In this document: one piece after another, positions 10,660 through 17,790 of the stretch
Layout of the letters: each line of letters opens with the position of its first letter
Position numbering within the stretch: the first letter of the stretch is position 1
Made by a program: the position numbers and the translations under genes
The notes under the pieces: model-generated
What the model was told of the DNA's origin: nothing
Seen by the model: the letters and a program-made list of their open reading frames with translations, nothing else
Databases searched by the model: none
Assembly (NCBI RefSeq): GCF_964340395.1
Contig: NW_027554307.1
Location: 1-23,573, forward strand
Source: Glandiceps talaboti
Lineage: Eukaryota > Hemichordata > Enteropneusta > Spengelidae
Direction: 5' to 3'
DNA: 23,573 nt

Positions 10660-13044
10660 GACTGGTTTAAAACCGGTATGGACAGGTTTTGACCTTTTTT
10701 GTCTTCTTTGCAATGGTTGTGGACCGGTTTGGACAGGTTGTGACCGGTTTGGAATGGTTTTGGACAGGTTTGGACAGGTTTTGGACCGGTTTTGATATGT
10801 TTGCACAGGTTTTGACCAGTTTTGATCAGTTTTGACCGATTTAAAACCAGTGTTGACTGATTTTGATCAGTTTTGACTTGTTTGCACTGGTTTTGGACTG
10901 GTTTCGATAGGTTTCGACAGGTTTGAACCGGTTTTGACAGGTTTTGACCAGTTTAGATCAGTTTTGACCGGTTTAAAACCAGTGTTGACTGGTTTTGATC
11001 AGTTTTGACTTGTTTGCACTGGTTTTGGACCGGTTTGGACCGGTTTTGACAGGTTTGGACAGGTTTTGACGGGTTTTGAGTTGTTTGCACAGGTTTTGAC
11101 CAGTTTTGATCAGTTTTGACCGGTTTAAAACCAGTGTTGATTGGTTTTGATCAGTTTTGATTTGTTTGCACTGGTTTTTGACCGGTTTGGACCGGTGTTG
11201 AAAGGTTTGGACAGGTTTTGACCAGATTTAACTGGTTTTAAACCGGTTTGCGAAAGGTTTTGACCAGTTTTCACTGGTTTTAAAACGGTGTTGACTGTTT
11301 TTGATCAGTTTTGACTTGTTTTCACCAGTTTGGGAATGGTTTCGATAGGTTTCGACAGGTTTGAACCAGTTTTGACAGGTTTTGACCAGTTTTGACAGTT
11401 TTCCGACCCATTTAGACCAGTTTTGACAGGTTTGGACAGGTTTGGACCAGTTTTGACCAGTTTTCACTTGGTTTTCGACCGATTTGGACCGGTTTCGAAA
11501 GGTTTTGACAGGTTTTGACAAGTTTTGATGGGATTTGAGTTGTTTGCACCTATTTTTGACCGGTTTGGACCGGTTTGACAGGTTTGCACAGGTGTTGACC
11601 AGTTTTGATCAGTTTTGACCGGTTTTAAACCTGTGTTGACTGGTTTTGATCGGTTTTGACTTGTTTGCACCAGTTTTGGACTGGTTTCGATAGGTTTCGA
11701 CAGGTTTGAACCGATTTTGACAGGTTTTGACTAGTTTTGATCAGTTTTGACCGGTTTTAAACCGGTATTGACTGGTTTTGATCAGTTTTGACTTGTTTGC
11801 ACTGGTTTTGGACAGGTTTGGATAGGTTTTGGACCGGTTTGGACAGGTTTGGATAGGTTTAAACCGGTTTGCGACAGGTTTTGACAAGTTTTGATCGGTT
11901 TTGACGGGTTTTGAGTTGTTTGCACCTATTTTTGACCAGTTTGGACCGGTTTGACAGGTTTGCACAGATTTTGACCAGTTTTGATCAGGTTTGACCGGTT
12001 TTAAACCGGTGTTTTGATCGGTTTTGACTTGTTTGCACCTATTTTGGACAGGTTTGACTAGTTTTGATCAGTTTTGACCGGTTTTAAACCGGTATTGACT
12101 GGTTTTTATCAGTTTTGACTTGTTTTCACCAGTTTGGGAATGGTTTCGATAGGTTTCGACAGGTTTGAACCAGTTTTGACAGGTTTTGGACCGGTTTTGA
12201 TATGTTTGCACAGGTTTTGACCAGTTTTGATCAGTTTTGACCGGTGTAAAACCAGTGTTGACTGGTTTTGATCAGTTTTGAATTGTTTGCACTGGTTTTC
12301 GACCGGTTTGGACCGGTTTTGAAAGGTTTGGACAGGTTTTGACAAGTTTTGATCGGTTTTGACGGGTTTTGAGTTGTTTGCACCTATTTTGGACCGTTTT
12401 GGACCGGTTTGAAAGGTTTGCACAGGTTTTGACCAGTTTGCAATTGTTTTAAACCTGTTTTGACTGGTTTTGATTAGTTTTGACTTGTTTGCACTGGTTT
12501 TGGACAAGTTTGATTGGGTTTTTGACCGGTTTGGACCGGTTTGGACAGGTTTTGACCAGTTTTGATCAGTTTTGACCGGTTTTAAACCGGTATTGACTGG
12601 TTTTGATCAGATTTGACTTGTTTGCACCAGTTTTGGACTGGTTTCGATAGGTTTCGACAGGTTTGAACCGGTTTTGACAGGTTTTGACTAGTTTTGATCA
12701 GTTTTGACCGGTTTAAAACCAGTATTGACTGGTTTTGATCAGTTTTGACTTGTTTGCACTGGTTTTGGACCGGTTTGGATAGGTTTTGGACCGGTTTGGA
12801 CCGGTTTTGACAGGTTTTGACTGGTTTTGAGTTGTTTGCACCTATTTTGGACAGGTTTGGATAGGTTTAAACCGGTTTGCGACAGGTTTTGACCAGTTTT
12901 GATCAGGTTTGACCGGTTTTAAACCGGTGTTGACTTGTTTTGATCGGTTTTGACTTTTTTGCACCTATTTTGGACAGGTTTGACTAGTTTTGATCAGTTT
13001 TGACCGGTTTTAAACCGGTATTGACTGGTTTTGATCAGTTTTGA

Positions 13045-13361
13045 TCTGTTTTCACCTGTTTATAACCAATTTGGAAGGTTTTGACCGATATTGACTCATT
13101 TTCACCAGTTTTGGTCCGCCTTGGATAGGTTTTCGACCGGTTTGGACCGTTTGGACAGGTTTGCACATGTTTTGACTCATTTAAGCCTGTACAGAACAGG
13201 TTTGGACAGGTGTCCACCGGTTTGGACCGTTTGGACAGGTTTGCACAGGTTTTGACTCATTTAAACCTGTACAGAACAGGTTTGGACAGGTGTCGATCGG
13301 TTTGCGGTTTGGTCGGGTTTTGACAGTATTGTTTATGTTTTAACTAATTATGATCGGATTT
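13045..13361. repeat. Higher-order repeat cassette, copy 7 (317 bp, doublet)
   Basis: Inverted repeats are at 13186-13200 (preceded by TTAAG rather than TTAAA) and 13266-13280. The island is at 13323-13361. The upstream ~490 bp align with the sequence before copy 4 at an offset of 6908 bp, so copies 4 and 7 form a structural subtype. Confidence 0.85.
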
Positions 13362-14077
13362 GACTGGTTTAAAACCGGTATGGACAGGTTTTGACCTTTT
13401 TTGTCTTGTTTGCAATGGTTGTGGACCGGTTTGGACAGGTTGTGACCGGTTTGGAATGGTTTTGGACAGGTTTGGACCGGTTTGGACAGGTTTTGGACCG
13501 GTTTTGATATGTTTGAACAGGTTTTGACCAGTTTTGATCAGTTTTGACCGATTTAAAACCAGTGTTGACTGATTTTGATCAGTTTTGACTTGTTTGCACT
13601 GGTTTTCGACCGGTTTGGACCGGTTTTAAAAGGTTTGGACAGGTTTTGACAAGTTTTGATCGGTTTTGAGGGGTTTTGAGTTGTTTGAACCTATTTTTGA
13701 CCGTTTTGGACCGGTTTGACAGGTTTGCACAGGTTTTGACCAGTTTGCACTTGTTTTAAACCGGTTTGCGACAGGTTTTGACCAGTTTTGATCAGTTTTG
13801 ACCGGTTTAAAACCAGTGTTGATTGTTTTTGATCAGTTTTGACTTGTTTGCACTGGTTTTTGACCGGTTTTGACCGGTGTTGAAAGGTTTGGACAGGTTT
13901 TGACCAGATTTAACTGGTTTTAAACCGGTTTGCGAAAGGTTTTGACCAGTTTTCACTGGTTTTAAACCGGTGTTGACTGGTTTTGATCGGTTTTGACTTG
14001 TTTTCACCAGTTTTGGACTGGTTTCGATAGATTTCGAAAGGTTTGAACCAGTTTTGACAGATTTTGACCAGTTTTGA

Positions 14078-14156
14078 TCTGTTTTCACCTGTTTATAACC
14101 AATTTGGTCGGGTTTTGACAGTATTGTTTATGTTTTAACTAATTATGATCGGATTT
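14078..14156. repeat. Higher-order repeat cassette, copy 8 (79 bp, internally deleted)
   Basis: Only the two ends of the cassette remain: TCTGTTTTCACCTGTTTATA on the left and the AT-rich island (14118-14156) on the right. The join is at TTTGG. In copy 7 the two TTTGG words that bound the missing part lie at 13070-13074 and 13308-13312, exactly 238 bp apart, and 317-238=79. This is the telomere-proximal copy and has lost both inverted-repeat subunits. Confidence 0.88.
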
Positions 14157-14565
14157 GACTGGTTTAAAACCGGTATGGACAGGTATTGACCTTTTTTGTC
14201 TTGTTTGCATAGGTTTGGACAGGTTGTGACCGGTTTGGAATGGTTTTGGACAGGTTTGGACCGGTTTGGACTGGTTTTGGACCGGTTTTGATATGTTTGC
14301 ACAGGTTTTGAACAGTTTTGATCTGTTTTGACCTGTTTAAAACCAGTGTTGACAGGTTTTGACTGGTTTTGACTCATTTACATCGGTTATGGACTGGTTC
14401 GGAAAGGTTTTGACTGGTTTGGAATTGTTTTAGACAGGTTTGCACAGGTTTGCACAGGTTTTGATCGGTTTTGACTTGTTTGCATTGGTTTTGGACCGGA
14501 TTTGACCAGTTTTGACTCAGTTTTAACTGGTTTAGAAATGGTTTTTGGATTGGTTTGGACAGGCT
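14157..14565. repeat. Degenerate distal edge of the satellite
   Basis: The 10-mer pattern continues but becomes irregular after about 14356, with units such as CATTTACATCGGTTATGGAC, TTTAGACAGG, TTTAGAAATGG and TTTTTGGATTGG that are rare or absent further left. There is a local repeat of AGGTTTGCAC just before AGGTTTTGATCGG. No cassette landmark follows copy 8. The last satellite bases are GGACAGGC, directly followed by TTTAGGG. It looks like a chromosome break within the satellite that was healed by telomere addition. Confidence 0.7.
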
Positions 14566-14696
14566 TTAGGGTTAGGGTTAGGGTTAGGGTTAGGGTTAGG
14601 GTTAGGGTTAGGGTTAGGGTTAGGGTTAGGGTTAGGGTTAGGGTTAGGGTTAGGGTTAGGGTTAGGGTTAGGGTTAGGGTTAGGGTTAGGGTTAGG
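14566..14696 (+). repeat. Interstitial telomeric tract, (TTAGGG)21 plus TTAGG
   Basis: These 131 bp are perfect TTAGGG repeats with no indel or substitution, which is confirmed by uninterrupted Arg-Val and Gly-Leu dipeptide frames across it. The tract joins satellite on the left (GGACAGGC) and the retroelement's 3' flank on the right (TGAAAAAGAAACG). The G-rich strand has the same orientation as in the terminal array, so it is the stub of an earlier telomere and not an inverted fusion. Confidence 0.95.
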
Positions 14697-14781
14697 TGAA
14701 AAAGAAACGTGTTACGGTTTTGTAAACTGATGCCGGTGTGTGCTAGATATATTGTGTGGTTGTGCTAAAGTGTGAGAAGTC

Positions 14782-14813
<32 letters not shown>

Positions 14814-14818
14814 CATAT

Positions 14819-14864
<46 letters not shown>
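14782..14864. repeat. Compound microsatellite (TG)n-(TA)n
   Basis: A run of about 25 bp of alternating TG lies at 14782-14806. It is followed by an interrupted TATATACATATTACATACA spacer and an alternating AT run at about 14826-14864 (39 bp). On the element sense strand it reads (TA)n then (CA)n. The (TA)n part is self-complementary and could form a hairpin in RNA or a cruciform in DNA. The + and minus reading frames across it are low complexity and not genes. Confidence 0.93.
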
Positions 14865-14867
<3 letters not shown>

Positions 14868-14869
14868 GT

Positions 14870-14952
14870 GGGGGGAGGGGAAGAGGAAGTATTGGTGTAA
14901 TGTTGGGGGTTTGTTTTGGAGTGACATTGGGGGTTGAGTGGGGTGGCTTGGG
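14870..14952 (+). other. G-run cluster in the PLE 3' flank
   Basis: Six runs of three or more G lie on the + strand within 83 bp: 14870-14875, 14877-14880, 14905-14909, 14929-14933, 14940-14943 and 14950-14952. This could fold as a G-quadruplex on the strand that also carries the telomeric G-tracts. On the element RNA this region is C-rich. Confidence 0.5.
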
Positions 14953-15134
14953 AAAGGTGGGCGTGGTGTGAAATAAATAAATTTAATGCGAAATAGGGTA
15001 AATACAGGAGGTAATAAAGTGTAGAGTTTTTGGATGTGTGGAGTGAGATGGAAACAAAGTAGTGGAGTGGGTGAACGTCGGCGTAGAGGGCGTGGTGTAC
15101 AGGTGTAATCGTGAGTGTTGGGCTACTTCTAGTT

Positions 15135-16115
15135 TTAGATGAGATTGAGGCCGCGTGGGTGTAAAGTGTCGAGGTTATTTATCCATTGCTTCTCTAATTT
15201 TAGGCGGAGGATTTTGGATTTGGTAGGGGACTCGAGTGTGTTGCATTTAAAAAGTGGGGTAATCCTAAGGTGTGCGATGGAGTGGTGTGGCAAATTAAAG
15301 TGTTTTGCAACAGGTGTGTCTTTTTTAAGTTTGATGTCGGATTTGTGATGGTTGAGGCGGGTGTTAAGGCAATTGGCGGTTTGTCCGACGTAACGGATGC
15401 CGTCTCTTTGGCAAGAGATGAGATAAATGACATTTGTGGAGTGGCAATCTAATTGTGGGTCAATGGGATAAAGTGTGTTACTGGAGTTAGATTTTATTGT
15501 GTCATGTTTAAGAAAGTGTTTGTTGCATTGGCAGTTGGGATTGTGTTTGGTTGTGTCGGTAGTTTGAGTGGGTCGTAGGGTAGTGCAGGTGAGGAGATTT
15601 TTCAAGTTCTTAGGTCTACGAAAAGATGTGATGGGTGGGAGGGTGAAAATATCTGCAGTGGTGCTGTTTTGGAGTAGTGTGGTGGTATGGTGTTTATGTA
15701 AAATTCGTGGGATAGATGGAAATCTAGGATTGTAGGTTAAAACCAGTGGTATTCTGCTATTATTAGTGTTGTGATTGTTAGGGGAATTGGTGGATCGGCG
15801 ACGGTTAAGTGCACGATTCAATTGTCTTACAATGAGGGTGTGGGGATAATTACTATTATGTAAGTAGCGGTAAAGGTTGCGGAGATGTTCAAGTTTAGTC
15901 TGATTAGAAGAACAGATGCGGATAATTCTGATAGCTTGGCCATAGGGTATTGCATTGATACAATGTCGGGGGTGGCAAGATGAGAAGTGTAAGAAGGCAT
16001 GGCTGTCTGTTGCCTTGACATGTAAAGTGGTGTGGAGTGTTCCATTTTTAAGAATGAGTCTGGTGTCCAGAAATGAGACTGAGTGTTTAGACATGGTGTA
16101 GGTGAATTTAATAGT
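15135..16115 (-). CDS. Penelope-like element polyprotein, C-terminal part: RT end, linker and GIY-YIG endonuclease (5' truncated)
   Basis: The remaining frame encodes 326 residues and ends in TAA at 15135-15137. An in-frame ATG lies at 16092-16094 (residue 1 in this numbering). The frame continues upstream of it, and those codons read TIKFTYT, which leads into MSKHSVSFLDT. This matches the usual PLE segment after the RT palm (I-x-F-T...FLD), so the ATG is probably internal and the true N-terminus is lost. Going further upstream, the frame meets TAA in the telomere repeat. Visible motifs are FLDT (8-11), KATD (27-30, a version of KPTD), SSCHPRH (38-44), PYGQAIRIIRICS (50-62), SFRRPKNLKNLL (157-168), CQC (188-190) and C217 of a putative zinc-binding linker. 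The GIY-YIG domain follows: VIYLI (222-226), YVGQT (235-239), R246, HF (265-266) and the likely metal-binding Glu E301 in LEKQWI, then LHPRGLN near the end. Full PLE proteins are typically several hundred residues longer, so roughly the N-terminal half, with the catalytic RT core, is gone. Only 3 Glu and 5 Gly occur in 319 residues, and Asn, Thr, His and Leu dominate. It is probably not functional as it stands. Confidence 0.88.
   Translation of the reverse strand, partial: TIKFTYTMSKHSVSFLDTRLILKNGTLHTTLHVKATDSHAFLHFSSCHPRHCINAIPYGQAIRIIRICSSNQTKLEHLRNLYRYLHNSNYPHTLIVRQLNRALNRRRSTNSPNNHNTNNSRIPLVLTYNPRFPSIPRILHKHHTTTLLQNSTTADIFTLPPITSFRRPKNLKNLLTCTTLRPTQTTDTTKHNPNCQCNKHFLKHDTIKSNSSNTLYPIDPQLDCHSTNVIYLISCQRDGIRYVGQTANCLNTRLNHHKSDIKLKKDTPVAKHFNLPHHSIAHLRITPLFKCNTLESPTKSKILRLKLEKQWINNLDTLHPRGLNLI
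15159..15434 (-). other. GIY-YIG endonuclease domain of the PLE protein
   Basis: These are residues about 221-312 of the protein numbered from the ATG at 16094. The GIY half is represented by VIYLI, as is common in PLEs, followed by SC and the YIG half YVGQT. The downstream Arg (R246) and Glu (E301) sit in the order expected for the catalytic Arg and metal ligand of the family. In many PLEs a second Cys follows in S-C-x-x-C; here that position is Asp231 (SCQRDG), so one putative zinc ligand may be missing. The domain would nick target DNA for target-primed reverse transcription. Confidence 0.82.
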
Positions 16116-16331
16116 GGGTTAGGGTTAGGGTTAGGGTTAGGTTAGGGTTAGGGTTAGGGTTAGGGTTAGGGTTAGGGTTAGGTTAGGGTTAGGGTTAGGG
16201 TTAGGGTTAGGGTTAGGGTTAGGGTTAGGGTTAGGGTTAGGGTTAGGGTTAGGGTTAGGGTTAGGGTTAGGGTTAGGTTAGGGTTAGGGTTAGGGTTAGG
16301 GTTAGGGTTAGGGTTAGGGTTAGGGTTAGGG

Positions 16332-16372
<41 letters not shown>

Positions 16373-17790
16373 GTTAGGGTTAGGGTTAGGGTTAGGGTTA
16401 GGGTTAGGGTTAGGGTTAGGGTTAGGGTTAGGGTTAGGGTTAGGGTTAGGGTTAGGGTTAGGGTTAGGGTTAGGGTTAGGGTTAGGGTTAGGGTTAGGGT
16501 TAGGGTTAGGGTTAGGGTTAGGGTTAGGGTTAGGGTTAGGGTTAGGGTTAGGGTTAGGGTTAGGGTTAGGGTTAGGGTTAGGGTTAGGGTTAGGGTTAGG
16601 GTTAGGGTTAGGGTTAGGGTTAGGGTTAGGGTTAGGGTTAGGGTTAGGGTTAGGGTTAGGGTTAGGGTTAGGGTTAGGGTTAGGGTTAGGGTTAGGGTTA
16701 GGGTTAGGGTTAGGGTTAGGGTTAGGGTTAGGGTTAGGGTTAGGGTTAGGGTTAGGGTTAGGGTTAGGGTTAGGGTTAGGGTTAGGGTTAGGGTTAGGTT
16801 AGGGTTAGGGTTAGGGTTAGGGTTAGGGTTAGGGTTAGGGTTAGGGTTAGGGTTAGGGTTAGGGTTAGGGTTAGGGTTAGGGTTAGGGTTAGGGTTAGGG
16901 TTAGGGTTAGGGTTAGGGTTAGGGTTAGGTTAGGGTTAGGGTTAGGGTTAGGGTTAGGGTTAGGGTTAGGGTTAGGGTTAGGGTTAGGGTTAGGGTTAGG
17001 GTTAGGGTTAGGGTTAGGTTAGGGTTAGGGTTAGGGTTAGGGTTAGGGTTAGGGTTAGGGTTAGGGTTAGGGTTAGGGTTAGGGTTAGGGTTAGGGTTAG
17101 GGTTAGGGTTAGGGTTAGGGTTAGGGTTAGGGTTAGGGTTAGGGTTAGGGTTAGGGTTAGGGTTAGGGTTAGGGTTAGGGTTAGGGTTAGGGTTAGGGTT
17201 AGGGTTAGGGTTAGGGTTAGGGTTAGGGTTAGGGTTAGGGTTAGGGTTAGGGTTAGGGTTAGGGTTAGGGTTAGGGTTAGGGTTAGGGTTAGGGTTAGGG
17301 TAGGTTAGGGTTAGGGTTAGGGTTAGGGTTAGGGTTAGGGTTAGGGTTAGGTTAGGGTTAGGGTTAGGGTTAGGGTTAGGGTTAGGGTTAGGGTTAGGGT
17401 TAGGGTTAGGGTTAGGGTTAGGGTTAGGGTTAGGGTTAGGGTTAGGGTTAGGGTTAGGGTTAGGGTTAGGGTTAGGTTAGGGTTAGGGTTAGGGTTAGGG
17501 TTAGGGTTAGGGTTAGGGTTAGGGTTAGGGTTAGGGTTAGGGTTAGGGTTAGGGTTAGGGTTAGGGTTAGGGTTAGGGTTAGGGTTAGGGTTAGGGTTAG
17601 GGTTAGGTTAGGGTTGGGTTAGGGTTAGGGTTAGGGTTAGGGTTAGGGTTAGGGTTAGGGTTAGGTTAGGGTTAGGGTTAGGGTTAGGGTTAGGGTTAGG
17701 GTTAGGGTTAGGGTTAGGGTTAGGGTTAGGGTTAGGGTTAGGGTTAGGGTTAGGGTTAGGGTTAGGGTTAGGGTTAGGGTTAGGGTTAGG

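Larger units (their letters stand above)
1..14565. repeat. Subtelomeric satellite of ~10-bp degenerate units in higher-order repeats
   Basis: The whole stretch is built from units such as GGTTTTGACC, AGTTTTGATC, GGTTTGGACC, GGTTTTGGACC and GTTTGCACC. A hand parse of 29 consecutive units from this type of sequence gave lengths of 9, 10 or 11 bp, mean about 10.2 bp. The + strand has a T run of 3-5 in nearly every unit, and almost every unit carries TTGA, so + frames are closed by TGA while minus frames stay open by chance. Superimposed are higher-order repeats of roughly 1.7-2.7 kb, each marked by a distinctive cassette listed separately. The array begins before base 1 and ends where TTAGGG starts at 14566. 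It contains no tRNA, rRNA or recognisable protein. Its position next to the telomere makes it a subtelomeric repeat. I do not recognise it as a named satellite family. Confidence 0.95.
14697..15134 (-). other. 3' flank / 3' UTR of the PLE
   Basis: This is 438 bp between the TAA stop and the proximal telomeric tract. On the sense (minus) strand it is A/C-rich, contains CA and TA microsatellites, and ends in ...CGTTTCTTTTTCA before CCTAACCC. No poly(A) tail and no sense-strand AATAAA was seen; the AATAAA words near 14975 and 15015 are on the + strand. PLEs commonly lack poly(A) tails, so the exact RNA 3' end is uncertain and could extend into telomere-like sequence. Confidence 0.6.
14697..16115 (-). 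mobile_element. 5'-truncated Penelope-like retroelement inserted in telomeric repeats
   Basis: This island of 1419 bp is non-telomeric and bounded on both sides by TTAGGG repeats. On the minus strand it carries the 3' half of a PLE open reading frame followed by about 438 bp of 3' flank. The 3' end abuts the 131-bp proximal tract and the truncated 5' end abuts the distal telomere. PLEs are retroelements whose reverse transcriptase is related to telomerase reverse transcriptase; canonical members have a C-terminal GIY-YIG endonuclease, which is visible here. No long terminal repeat is visible, and a target-site duplication cannot be judged inside a hexamer array. No hammerhead-ribozyme core (CUGAUGA...GAAA) was seen, but the 5' part where one could lie is missing. 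The reading frame has no stop or frameshift, so the insertion appears young. Confidence 0.88.

Noticed and set aside
1-14565. CRISPR array
   Set aside because: Units are contiguous with no unique spacers of constant length, and the context is a eukaryotic telomere.
14502-14730. Plus-strand frames with Arg-Val or Gly-Leu dipeptides
   Set aside because: They are direct translations of the TTAGGG tract. Their only use is to confirm that the tract has no indels.
14697-14760. Hammerhead ribozyme in the PLE 3' region
   Set aside because: A CTGATG word occurs on the + strand near 14727 but it is followed by C, has no paired GAAA core in place, and is on the wrong strand for the element RNA.
14712-14971. 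Two overlapping short frames on opposite strands with Tyr-Ile, Thr-His and Cys-Val runs
   Set aside because: They are translations of the TG/TA microsatellite in the element's 3' flank, with no conserved domain visible.
15139-15452. Short plus-strand frames opposite the GIY-YIG domain
   Set aside because: They are antisense shadows of a clearly homologous minus-strand protein.
15827-16045. Alternative minus-strand frame of 72 codons inside the PLE
   Set aside because: It is out of frame with the recognisable PLE motifs and has no features of its own.
14690-16125. Target-site duplication flanking the PLE
   Set aside because: Both flanks are TTAGGG repeats, so any apparent direct repeat (for example GGTTAGG) is uninformative.
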